DNA from: an uncultured Prevotellaceae bacterium
GTDB lineage: Bacteria > Bacteroidota > Bacteroidia > Bacteroidales > Bacteroidaceae
NCBI GenBank assembly: GCA_902803455.1
Contig: CADCQC010000219.1
Span: 1 to 8,905 of the forward strand
Length of the DNA stretch: 8,905 bases
Direction: 5' to 3'
The notes under the pieces were generated by a model. It searched no databases. It was not told the origin of the DNA and worked only from the letters and a program-made list of their open reading frames with translations. The position numbers and the translations under genes were made by a program. This document shows positions 1 to 6,871 of the stretch, one piece after another. Each line of letters begins with the position of its first letter. The first letter of the stretch is position 1.

Positions 1-2
1 AG

Positions 3-299
3 GATGCTTTTTATGATTCTTCAGGAAATGTTGCTGAACTGTGTACTCTCTATGTCTTGCCTGGGAAAAGAGGGAATTTCATGACTAAGAAGGGCTTTTT
101 CTCGGCATCCAATGGGAATCAGTTCTTCGCGGAGATCAAGGAAATGACGGAGGTCGATGGCATATCTTCTAAAATGGTGTCTTCAGATGGCCTGATGCAT
201 GTCTATGATTTAGACGGAAAACAGGTCGGTCATAAAGCGCATGGGGTGAAGGTCGTGCGAATGCCTGACGGACAGTCCGTCAAGTGGTTGGAAAAGTAA
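3..299 (+). CDS. 3' end of a gene cut by the window edge; probable C-terminus of a secreted protein with a sorting-domain-like tail
   Basis: This frame is open from the left edge to the TAA at 297-299, about 98 codons, so the true start lies outside the window. An ATG at 81 could start a 72-residue protein, but the frame upstream of it reads as ordinary coding sequence, so a partial larger gene is the better reading. The last 45 or so residues have the layout of Bacteroidota C-terminal tails (type IX secretion type A-like): a VDGI segment, then a strand with VYDLDGKQVG, then a GVKVVRMPDG turn and a final WLEK strand. Proteins with such tails are usually exported and surface-attached or released. 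This assignment rests on pattern resemblance only, and the catalytic or binding part of the protein is not visible. The stop is 1 nt before the queH ATG, so the two genes are probably co-transcribed. Confidence 0.55.
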   Translation, partial: DAFYDSSGNVAELCTLYVLPGKRGNFMTKKGFFSASNGNQFFAEIKEMTEVDGISSKMVSSDGLMHVYDLDGKQVGHKAHGVKVVRMPDGQSVKWLEK

Positions 300-300
300 T

Positions 301-933
301 ATGGGAAAAAAACAGTCGTCTCTTTTCATACCTGAAGGTGCCGACAAAGTGATGCTCCATGCATGTTGTGCTCCTTGTTCTTCAGCCATTGTCGAGTGGA
401 TGCTTGACCATGGGGTGGAACCGGTCATTTTCTACTTCAATCCGAATATCTTTCCGCATGATGAGTATGTGATCAGAAAAGAGGAGAGTAAGCGTCATGC
501 TGACAGCTTGGGCGTCGAGTGGATGGATGGGGATGACGATCACCAGAAATGGCTCCAGAAAGTGGAGGGATTGCACATGGAGCCTGAAAGGGGAAAAAGA
601 TGTCTCGAATGTTTCAAAATGAGACTTCTTGCAACGGCTGAAGAGGCGAAAAAACGGCACCTGAAGTTCTTTACCACGACACTGGCGTCTTCCAGATGGA
701 AAAGTCTGGAACAGATCTTTCAGGCGGGGCTTTGGGCACAACAGCAAGTGCCGGAAACGGTCTTCTGGAATCAGAACTGGAGGAAGGGGGGACTGTATGA
801 GCGGCGTAATCAGTTGCTCAGACAATATGGATTCTATAATCAACAATATTGTGGGTGTGAGTTCAGCTTGAGAAAATCAAACGACACACTTACATCATCG
901 TCATTAATCGTTTCAACCAATGAAATACATTAA
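301..933 (+). CDS. queH: Epoxyqueuosine reductase QueH
   Basis: QueH reduces epoxyqueuosine to queuosine in tRNA, the last step of queuosine synthesis, and is the non-homologous replacement of the cobalamin-dependent QueG; it is cytoplasmic. The 210-residue product shows the family signature throughout: HACCAPC (Cys22, Cys23, Cys26), RCLECF (Cys101, Cys104), FTTTLASSRWK (124-134), the WRKGG segment (160-164) and FYNQQYCGCEFS (178-189, Cys184 and Cys186). In the family, conserved cysteines of this kind bind a [4Fe-4S] cluster and a neighbouring iron. The ATG at 301 is 1 nt after the preceding stop, with only a weak GGAAAAG upstream. After the last family motif there are about 20 residues rich in Ser and Thr, whose end overlaps the next gene by 14 nt in another frame. 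No queuosine-sensing leader is present because there is no untranslated gap upstream. Confidence 0.93.
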   Translation: MGKKQSSLFIPEGADKVMLHACCAPCSSAIVEWMLDHGVEPVIFYFNPNIFPHDEYVIRKEESKRHADSLGVEWMDGDDDHQKWLQKVEGLHMEPERGKRCLECFKMRLLATAEEAKKRHLKFFTTTLASSRWKSLEQIFQAGLWAQQQVPETVFWNQNWRKGGLYERRNQLLRQYGFYNQQYCGCEFSLRKSNDTLTSSSLIVSTNEIH

Positions 934-1903
934 ATGGGGATTCATCGGATGTGGTGAGGTGACTGAAAAGAAAAGCGGACCGGCTTTTAGGGACGTTGAA
1001 GGATCGGATGTGGTCGCTGTGATGTGCCGCAACGAAAAGAGGGCTAGGGCGTATGCCGAGACTCACCATATCAGAAAATGGTATACTGATGCGCAAAAAT
1101 TGATTGATGACCCTGACATCAACGCTATCTACGTGGCCACACCGCCATCAAGTCATGCTGCTTATGCCATCATGGCGATGAGGTCGGGTAAACCTGTCTA
1201 TGTCGAAAAACCGCTCGCTGCTAGCTATGAGGATTGTGTGCGTATCAACAGAATCAGTGAACAGACAGGAGTGCCTTGTTTCGTCGCTTATTACAGAAGA
1301 TATTTGCCTTATTTCAAAAGGGTAAAAGATATTGTTGAGAATGGTGTGATTGGAAAGATCATCAATGTCCAAGTTAGATTTGCTTGTCCTCCAAGGGATA
1401 TCGATTTCGCTCAGGATGGGAAATTGCCTTGGAGGCTGATGCCTGAAATATCAGGAGGGGGATACTTCTATGACTTGGCACCGCATCAGCTTGACTTGCT
1501 TCAGGATTTCTTTGGAGTAATTATCGATGCGAAGGGAATATGCGCAAATAGGGGAGGACTCTATTCGCCAGAGGATACTCTCAGCGCTTGCTTCAAGTTC
1601 GAGAGTGGACTGCCTGGTAGTGGGTCCTGGTGCTTCGTCGGACATGAGGCGGCAAGGGAGGACCGGATAGAAGTCATCGGAGATAGGGGAATTGTCAGTT
1701 TCTCTGTCTTTGATTATCAACCGATAAGGTTGGTCAACGGCGATGGCGCCATAGAGATCAATGTGCCTAATCCTTCTTATGTGCAACTACCCATCATCAA
1801 GTCGGTCATCCATCATTTGCAGGGACTTGAAATCTGTAAATGTACCAGTGTCTCTGCGACTCCGGTAAATTGGGTTCTCGATCGTATTTTGGGAAAATTC
1901 TAA
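920..1903 (+). CDS. Gfo/Idh/MocA-family NAD(P)-dependent oxidoreductase
   Basis: The product has 327 residues, a typical length for the family, which oxidises or reduces sugars, inositols and related polyols using NAD(P). The N-terminal Rossmann fold begins at once with GFIGCGEVT (7-15), followed by ATPPSSH (73-79) and the VEKPLA motif with catalytic-type Lys97. The C-terminal domain starts near residue 120 and contains GGGYFYDLAPHQLD, giving the usual Asp185, His189 and Asp192 of the active site. All expected catalytic residues are therefore present and the enzyme should be active. The substrate cannot be read from the sequence. There is no signal peptide, so it is cytoplasmic. The ATG at 920 lies inside the end of queH, which suggests translational coupling; an N-terminus directly at the Rossmann strand supports this start. 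Confidence 0.9.
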   Translation: MKYIKWGFIGCGEVTEKKSGPAFRDVEGSDVVAVMCRNEKRARAYAETHHIRKWYTDAQKLIDDPDINAIYVATPPSSHAAYAIMAMRSGKPVYVEKPLAASYEDCVRINRISEQTGVPCFVAYYRRYLPYFKRVKDIVENGVIGKIINVQVRFACPPRDIDFAQDGKLPWRLMPEISGGGYFYDLAPHQLDLLQDFFGVIIDAKGICANRGGLYSPEDTLSACFKFESGLPGSGSWCFVGHEAAREDRIEVIGDRGIVSFSVFDYQPIRLVNGDGAIEINVPNPSYVQLPIIKSVIHHLQGLEICKCTSVSATPVNWVLDRILGKF

Positions 1904-3051
1904 TGAAGTGGTTTAGTGTCATATTTTGGCTGATATGGTTGCCTTCTTTGGCGATGGCTCAAAACGATTCTGTATCCTCGGTGGAGAAGTCTTGGGGGGA
2001 TAGTGTGCAGATGATTGCCGACAACAACGATCTGCAGCAAGAGCCTAAGCGTAAAAAAGGCTTGATAAGGAAGATTTATAATGGGTTCGTGGGATTCATC
2101 AGGGGGTTCAGCGATATTGATACGCTATATATCGAACCACAGCATTACAAGTTTTCTGCCATGCTCATGACCACTTATAATTTTGAAAACTATACCATCA
2201 AGAGCAAATCTGGACAACAAGTCAGCTTCTCTCCTGAGACAAAATTGAAAATCGGACCCTACGTGTCATGGAGTTTGCTTGCATGGGGATATACCATTGA
2301 TTTGGCTTATATCAGTGCAAACAAGAAAAAAGAGTTTGAGCTGAGTGTCTATACATCCAGATTTGGTCTCGATTTCCTGAGAAGGAGCACTGGAAGTGAT
2401 TACCGCATCAGGTCGTGGGGATTGGATGACCAAAGTACAACTGAACTGGAAGAGGGAATCCCGTTTGATGGATTGGAGGTGTCAATAACAGGACTCAATG
2501 CGTATTATATCCTTAATCACCGGAAGTTTTCATATCCTGCTGCTTTCAATCAAAGCCCTTGTCAGAGAAGAAGTGCAGGATCGCTGATGTTCGGTGGAGG
2601 ATATACACGGCATTCGTTGGAACTTGACTATATGAAACTCAAGAATACTATCGAGATGGCGACTGACGTGGAGGAAAAAGTGGATAGCGGACTGTTGTTC
2701 GACAAAATCAATTACATGGACTTCTCCTTGTCGGCTGGATATGGATATAATTGGGTCTTCTCGAAAAATTGGCTCCTGTCAGTCTCTTTGGCGGCTAATC
2801 TGGGATATAAAACCTCGGAAGGTATCAGAGGAATGGATGTTTCATTCCTAAAAAATTTCTCTTTTCATAATTTCAGCTTGGATGGAGTGGGGAGATTTGG
2901 CGTGATTTGGAATGACTCCAAATGGTTCTTTGGCACTTACGGAGTCGTTCATTCATATAGATACAAGAAGTCGCAGTTTGAGACTTCCAACTACTTTGGT
3001 AATATCAATGTTTATATAGGATTTAATTTCGGTCGAAAAAAGAACCATTAA
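1903..3051 (+). CDS. DUF4421 family protein, probable outer-membrane beta-barrel
   Basis: This is a 382-residue protein of unknown function that I place in DUF4421, a family largely confined to Bacteroidota. The ATG at 1903 overlaps the preceding TAA (TAATG) and gives a clean signal peptide: MKW, a hydrophobic stretch, then AMA before Gln20. The frame is open further upstream to 1840, but that start would bury the signal peptide and overlap the oxidoreductase. After the signal comes a short polar linker and a basic stretch (KRKKGLIRK), then DTLYIEPQHY beginning at Asp73, which resembles the family's conserved opening. The rest is rich in alternating polar and hydrophobic strands with many Tyr, Phe and Gly residues, ending in a strand with NVYIGFNFG and a basic RKKNH tail. 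This fits a barrel-like outer-membrane protein. It sits 7 nt before the DUF1460 lipoprotein gene, and a joint role at the cell envelope is only an inference. Confidence 0.75.
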   Translation: MKWFSVIFWLIWLPSLAMAQNDSVSSVEKSWGDSVQMIADNNDLQQEPKRKKGLIRKIYNGFVGFIRGFSDIDTLYIEPQHYKFSAMLMTTYNFENYTIKSKSGQQVSFSPETKLKIGPYVSWSLLAWGYTIDLAYISANKKKEFELSVYTSRFGLDFLRRSTGSDYRIRSWGLDDQSTTELEEGIPFDGLEVSITGLNAYYILNHRKFSYPAAFNQSPCQRRSAGSLMFGGGYTRHSLELDYMKLKNTIEMATDVEEKVDSGLLFDKINYMDFSLSAGYGYNWVFSKNWLLSVSLAANLGYKTSEGIRGMDVSFLKNFSFHNFSLDGVGRFGVIWNDSKWFFGTYGVVHSYRYKKSQFETSNYFGNINVYIGFNFGRKKNH

Positions 3052-3058
3052 TCAACTT

Positions 3059-3961
3059 ATGAAACCATTTTTATTGTTACTTTCAATTTTCATACTTTTC
3101 GCATCTTGTGGACAACAGAAGGCTAATGCGTCTAATCATGCGAAGGAGAATAATGAAAAAGCACCCTATGAGATAAGGGTAAAAGGGAAAAATGACAGTG
3201 CGATGATTGTCAGATTACTCAAGGAGGGTTGTCAACAGAAGAATGACTGCTGTTTGCCTTTGTTCTTTGCCAAAAAGTTTATTGGCTATCCTTATGTGGC
3301 TTACCAATTGGACCAGGAACTTGAGGAAGGATTGGTCATCAACATCGGACAACTGGATTGTACAACCTATGTGGAATATATCACGGCGATGGTCGTTTGC
3401 ACAAAAAAGAAAATGACGTCTTTTCAAGATTTCTGCAAGGTGCTCACTGATGTCAGATATATCGGGGGAAAAGTGGCATATACCAAACGGCAACATTATT
3501 TTACGATTTGGCTTGGCGACAATTTGAAGGATGGACTGGTCGAAAATATAGCGCTTCCTGCTTCACCTTTGTCGGCGAAGAGAAAACCGAAGGTGGATTA
3601 TATGACAAAACATGTGGAATCATACAAAATGCTCAATGCTCATCGACAGTGGGTACCGGAAATCAGTGAGATGGAGAATAAAGTCAATGAGATGGAATTT
3701 GCCTACATTCCAAAAGAGCAATTGCGTGATTCTAACAAATACCGTAAATATGTAAAGGATGGCGACATTATTGCTATTGTCACCAATCGGGATGGACTGG
3801 ATATCTCTCATGTCGGTTTTGCTATTTGGCATAAAGATGGGTTGCATCTGCTGAATGCCAGCTCAAAACACAAGAAAGTGGTCGATGAGCCCATGACGCT
3901 TTATCAATATCTGCAGAACCAGAAATCAAGTGTAGGTATCAGGGTGGCGAGAATTAAATGA
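3059..3961 (+). CDS. DUF1460 lipoprotein, probable N-acetylmuramoyl-L-alanine amidase-like cell-wall enzyme
   Basis: The product has 300 residues and begins with a lipoprotein signal: a Leu/Ile/Phe-rich stretch ending in LFASC, with Cys17 as the lipidated residue. It is then probably anchored to a periplasm-facing or outer-membrane leaflet. The mature part matches DUF1460, a papain/NlpC-P60-like family described as N-acetylmuramoyl-L-alanine amidase-like, which would cut the sugar-peptide bond of murein or its turnover fragments. The candidate nucleophile is Cys101 in QLDCTTYVE. The partner is His251 in DISHVGFAIW, with Asn266 (LLNASSK) as a possible third residue. GDIIAIVT, about ten residues before the histidine, is the usual strand of this fold. 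Extra cysteines at 58, 64 and 65 could form disulfides. It is the last gene before the intergenic gap. The family call is fairly firm; the precise substrate is not. Confidence 0.82.
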   Translation: MKPFLLLLSIFILFASCGQQKANASNHAKENNEKAPYEIRVKGKNDSAMIVRLLKEGCQQKNDCCLPLFFAKKFIGYPYVAYQLDQELEEGLVINIGQLDCTTYVEYITAMVVCTKKKMTSFQDFCKVLTDVRYIGGKVAYTKRQHYFTIWLGDNLKDGLVENIALPASPLSAKRKPKVDYMTKHVESYKMLNAHRQWVPEISEMENKVNEMEFAYIPKEQLRDSNKYRKYVKDGDIIAIVTNRDGLDISHVGFAIWHKDGLHLLNASSKHKKVVDEPMTLYQYLQNQKSSVGIRVARIK

Positions 3962-4020
3962 TTGTCGGACTTTGTAATGAAAACGATTTCGGAGAAGATT
4001 TGTTTTTTCTTACGTGATTT

Positions 4021-4052
4021 ATTGGACAAATAGATTATTTGTGCTATTTTTG
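4021..4052 (+). promoter_or_regulatory. Bacteroidota-type promoter for the rseC-rnf operon
   Basis: The -7 element TATTTTTG at 4045-4052 fits the Bacteroidota consensus TAnnTTTG exactly. Twenty bases upstream is ATTG at 4021-4024, an acceptable -33 element (consensus TTTG or TTG at about this spacing). Transcription would start near 4058-4060, leaving a leader of about 30 nt before rseC. A near-match TATTTG at 4036-4041 is one base short in its spacer and is less likely. The surrounding gap (3962-4090) is AT-rich and has only a weak 6-bp hairpin (3993-3998 with 4005-4010), so no convincing terminator separates the two operons. Confidence 0.6.
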
Positions 4053-4090
4053 CAAAAGAAACCCGATATACTCCGCAACGGGTGATAGTT

Positions 4091-4522
4091 ATGATGAACA
4101 AAATTTCACACAAGGGAATCGTTGAGGATGTCGGAAGTGGACAGGTGATTGTGCGCATCTTGCAGACCTCGGCGTGTGCTGCCTGTAAAGTGGCAGGACA
4201 TTGCAGTGCGGCTGAGAGCAAAGAAAAAAGAATCACTGTCAAAACCAAAAATAATGAAAAACATAGCATTGGAGACCATGTGGTGGTTTCCATGAATGCG
4301 GAAAATGGACGTAAGGCGGTGATGATGGCTTTCGTATATCCTTTCATCCTGATGGTGGCCGTGCTGATGATCATCTTATGGATGACTGACAATGAGGGAC
4401 TGGCTGCGATGATGGGTATTGCGGTGCTCATTCCATATTATGTTATCATTTATCTGCTTAGAGACAAAATTGCCCATAAGTTCAACTTTATGATTGAAGA
4501 ATCATCAAAAACAATAAACTAA
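4091..4522 (+). CDS. rseC: RseC/MucC-family positive regulator or assembly factor, head of the rnf operon
   Basis: A 143-residue inner-membrane protein of the RseC_MucC family. In Escherichia coli RseC is linked to the sigma-E regulators and to the Rsx (Rnf-like) complex that keeps SoxR reduced. Here it is the first gene of an rnf operon with no rseA or rseB nearby, which points to a role with Rnf. The N-terminal part has the family's cysteine cluster TSACAACKVAGHC (Cys29, Cys32, Cys38), likely a metal or redox site. Two membrane helices follow at about residues 77-99 and 104-124, then a basic cytoplasmic tail. An in-frame GTG at 4082 could add three residues, and the ATG at 4094 would remove one; the adjacent ATGs are preferred because the family normally starts just before the KGIVE strand. 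The leader is short and rnfB follows after 11 nt. Confidence 0.87.
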   Translation: MMNKISHKGIVEDVGSGQVIVRILQTSACAACKVAGHCSAAESKEKRITVKTKNNEKHSIGDHVVVSMNAENGRKAVMMAFVYPFILMVAVLMIILWMTDNEGLAAMMGIAVLIPYYVIIYLLRDKIAHKFNFMIEESSKTIN

Positions 4523-4533
4523 AACAAACATCT

Positions 4534-5511
4534 ATGGATTTTATTTTAAATGCAGTTCTCGTTCTTGGAGGGATAGCTTTGATCGCATCGGTGATCTTGT
4601 ATGTCTGTTCCAAGAAGTTTGCTGTGAAGGAAGACCCGAGGTTGGCACAGGTGGCTGAACTGCTTCCTGGTGCAAATTGTGGAGGATGTGGATTCCCAGG
4701 ATGTTCCGGACTCGCTGACGCACTGGTAAAAGGTGCTGATGCTGGGTCTATCGAGGGACTGAATTGCCCCGTCGGTGGCTCCGACGTGATGAAACAAGTG
4801 GCAGACTTGCTGGGAATGGCCATGGACAACTCTGAACCGAAAGTGGCTGTCGTCAGATGTAATGGTACGTGTGACAACAGACCTCGTATCACCATCTATG
4901 ATGGATTGCAAACTTGTGCGGCTGTCAATGCATGTGGTGCTGGGGAGACGGGATGTGGATACGGATGTCTCGGATGTGGGGATTGTGTGAACGCATGCCA
5001 GTTTGGTGCCTTGAGCATCAACGAACAGACTGGAATGCCTGAGGTCGATGAGGAAAAGTGCACTGCTTGTGGAGCTTGTGTCAAGGCTTGTCCGAGAAAC
5101 ATCATCGAACTCAGAAAACGTGGCCCTAAAGGCAGACGAATCTATGTCAGGTGCGTCAACAAGGACAAAGGTGCTATCGCGAAGAAAAATTGTGCTGCGG
5201 CTTGTATCGGATGCGGTAAATGTGCGAAAGAATGTAAATTCGAGGCGATTACCGTTGCTGCCAACATCAGTTACATCGATCCCGATAAGTGCAGACTCTG
5301 TAGAAAATGTGAGGCTGCATGTCCTACGGGTTCCATTGTGGCGGTCAATTTCCCTCCTAAAAAGGAAAAACCGGCAGAGGCGAAAAATTTGACGGCTTCT
5401 ACAGAGAATACAGCAAAAGTCAGTGTGGAAAAGACACCTGTGGCTGAAACGGCAAAACAAAAGACGACCGAATCATCAAATAATCAATCATTGAAGGAGG
5501 ACAAAGCATGA
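4534..5511 (+). CDS. rnfB: Rnf complex subunit B, polyferredoxin
   Basis: RnfB is the entry point of electrons from reduced ferredoxin into the Rnf complex. The 325-residue product has an N-terminal membrane anchor (about 4-25) and a cytoplasmic Fe-S region. The first cluster domain has Cys49, Cys52, Cys57 and Cys78 (NCGGCGFPGC and NCPVGG). Four ferredoxin-type CxxCxxCxxxC motifs follow: Cys145/148/151/155, Cys176/179/182/186, Cys224/227/230/234 and Cys253/256/259/263, enough for about five [4Fe-4S] clusters in total. Further cysteines at 109, 113, 128, 134, 141 and 207 lie in segments typical of RnfB from anaerobes. This is much longer than the roughly 190-residue enterobacterial RsxB. Residues 273-325 form a Lys/Glu/Thr/Ala-rich, probably disordered tail. 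No clear Shine-Dalgarno precedes the ATG. The TGA overlaps the rnfC ATG (ATGA). Confidence 0.96.
   Translation: MDFILNAVLVLGGIALIASVILYVCSKKFAVKEDPRLAQVAELLPGANCGGCGFPGCSGLADALVKGADAGSIEGLNCPVGGSDVMKQVADLLGMAMDNSEPKVAVVRCNGTCDNRPRITIYDGLQTCAAVNACGAGETGCGYGCLGCGDCVNACQFGALSINEQTGMPEVDEEKCTACGACVKACPRNIIELRKRGPKGRRIYVRCVNKDKGAIAKKNCAAACIGCGKCAKECKFEAITVAANISYIDPDKCRLCRKCEAACPTGSIVAVNFPPKKEKPAEAKNLTASTENTAKVSVEKTPVAETAKQKTTESSNNQSLKEDKA
5494..5500 (+). promoter_or_regulatory. Strong Shine-Dalgarno site for rnfC
   Basis: AAGGAGG lies 7 nt before the rnfC ATG and inside the last codons of rnfB. It matches the 16S anti-Shine-Dalgarno very well. Together with the ATGA overlap it fixes the rnfC start and suggests coupled translation. 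Such strong sites are uncommon in Bacteroidota, where most genes start without one. Confidence 0.7.
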
Positions 5512-6860
5512 AACTGAAAACTTTTAGCATGGGTGGTGTTCACCCTGAGGAAAACAAACTGTCCTCCGAAGTGAGAACGGTGCCTGCTGCATTGCCTTCA
5601 CAGGCAGTATTCCCTCTTTCACAGCATATCGGTGCGCCTGCTAAACCTGTCGTCGCAAGAGGTGACAAAGTGAAAGTGGGTACTATGATCGCTGAGGCGG
5701 GTGGATTCGTTTCGGCTCCCATCTTCTCTTCTGTGTCGGGAAAGGTGCTTAAAATTGACAATGCGATCGATGCGACAGGATATCTCAAACCGGCTATCAT
5801 CATACAGGTGGAGGGTGATGAATGGGAGGAGTCGATCGACAGGTCTGAAAAGCTCGAGAAAATAGAAGATCATCCAGAGTTGACGCCTGAGATGATCGTC
5901 GATAAAGTGAAAGGGGCAGGCATCACTGGTATGGGTGGAGCTGGATTCCCTACATTTATAAAATTGTGTCCGCCTCCAACAGCAAAAGCTGAGTGCGTGA
6001 TCATTAATGGAGTGGAATGTGAGCCTTATATTACCGCAGACTACAGATTGATGATGGAGCATGCTGATGAGATTCTTGTCGGCACACAACTACTTATGAA
6101 GGCTGCTAAGGTCGACAAAGGCTATATCGGGATTGAAGACAACAAACCTGAGGCCATCAAACTTTTCCAGGAGAAGACTGCTGGAATGAGCAATATTGAA
6201 ATCGTGGCTTTGGAAAAGAAATATCCACAAGGTGGCGAGAAACAACTTGTCGATGCGGTCATACAGCGTCAAGTGCCGGCGCCTCCTGCCATTCCTGTCA
6301 ATGTGGGGGCTATCGTGCAGAATGTGGGTACTGCTTTCGCTGTCTACCAGGCTGTCATGAAAAACAAACCGCTCTTTGAGAGATATACTACCGTGACCGG
6401 AAAAAAGATCCAGAAACCGGGCAATTTCCTCGTTCGGATGGGTACACCCATGAAGGATTTGATTGAGGCGTGTGGAGGTATGCCTGAGGGCGATAACAAA
6501 GTGCTGGCGGGAGGACCTATGATGGGAAAAGCATTATCTTCCATCGATGTGCCTATCTGTAAGGGTACTAACAGCGTGACGGTCATCAGTGGTGAGGAGG
6601 CTGTGAGGAAACAACCGCAGCCGTGCATCCGCTGTGCCAAGTGTGTGAGTGCTTGTCCTATGGGACTAGAACCGTATCTTCTCGCACAGGTGTCATCGTT
6701 ACATCTTTGGGAAAGAGCTGAAAACGAGGATATTACCTCTTGTATCGAATGTGGCTCTTGTATGTTCACTTGTCCTGCTCACAGACCACTGCTCGACAAT
6801 ATACGTTTGGGCAAGGCCACTGTCATGGGAATCATAAGGGCTAGAAATGCTAAGAAATAA
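5508..6860 (+). CDS. rnfC: Rnf complex subunit C, NADH/FMN-binding Fe-S protein
   Basis: RnfC is the peripheral cytoplasmic subunit that exchanges electrons with NAD+/NADH. The 450-residue product opens with the family hallmark GGVHPEENK (9-17) and a barrel-sandwich domain (about 30-90). The nucleotide and flavin site is the glycine-rich GAGITGMGGAGFPT (136-149), followed by NGVECEPY and KKYPQGGEKQL. An SLBB-like segment precedes two [4Fe-4S] motifs: Cys373/376/379/383 (CIRCAKCVSACP) and Cys412/415/418/422 (CIECGSCMFTCP). It ends about 28 residues later, so it lacks the long Ala/Lys-rich tail of enterobacterial RsxC. All expected cofactor residues are present. The gene overlaps rnfB by 4 nt, has a strong ribosome site, and is followed by rnfD after 11 nt. 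Confidence 0.96.
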   Translation: MKLKTFSMGGVHPEENKLSSEVRTVPAALPSQAVFPLSQHIGAPAKPVVARGDKVKVGTMIAEAGGFVSAPIFSSVSGKVLKIDNAIDATGYLKPAIIIQVEGDEWEESIDRSEKLEKIEDHPELTPEMIVDKVKGAGITGMGGAGFPTFIKLCPPPTAKAECVIINGVECEPYITADYRLMMEHADEILVGTQLLMKAAKVDKGYIGIEDNKPEAIKLFQEKTAGMSNIEIVALEKKYPQGGEKQLVDAVIQRQVPAPPAIPVNVGAIVQNVGTAFAVYQAVMKNKPLFERYTTVTGKKIQKPGNFLVRMGTPMKDLIEACGGMPEGDNKVLAGGPMMGKALSSIDVPICKGTNSVTVISGEEAVRKQPQPCIRCAKCVSACPMGLEPYLLAQVSSLHLWERAENEDITSCIECGSCMFTCPAHRPLLDNIRLGKATVMGIIRARNAKK

Positions 6861-6871
6861 AGTTTAAGAAA

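Noticed and set aside
382..846. 154-codon open frame on the minus strand opposite queH
   Set aside because: It is antisense to a well-conserved gene, with low-complexity content and no recognisable motif.
1840..1902. Upstream start for the DUF4421 gene
   Set aside because: It would put 21 residues ahead of a clear signal peptide and overlap the oxidoreductase; the TAATG start at 1903 is better.
3993..4010. Possible terminator after the DUF1460 gene
   Set aside because: It is an AT-rich 6-bp stem with one G-T pair and no following U-tract, so it is not convincing.
4061..4083. ACCCG/CGGGT inverted repeat in the rseC leader
   Set aside because: The stem is only 5 bp with a 13-nt loop and no further pairing, so it is too weak to call a regulatory structure.
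4896..5105. Minus-strand frame rich in His, Pro and Ser
   Set aside because: This is the reverse complement of the rnfB cysteine/glycine codons, not an independent gene.
4546..5460. 304-codon open frame on the minus strand
   Set aside because: It lies entirely opposite rnfB; its Ser/Thr/Arg-rich product is the mirror of Fe-S codons and shows no domain.
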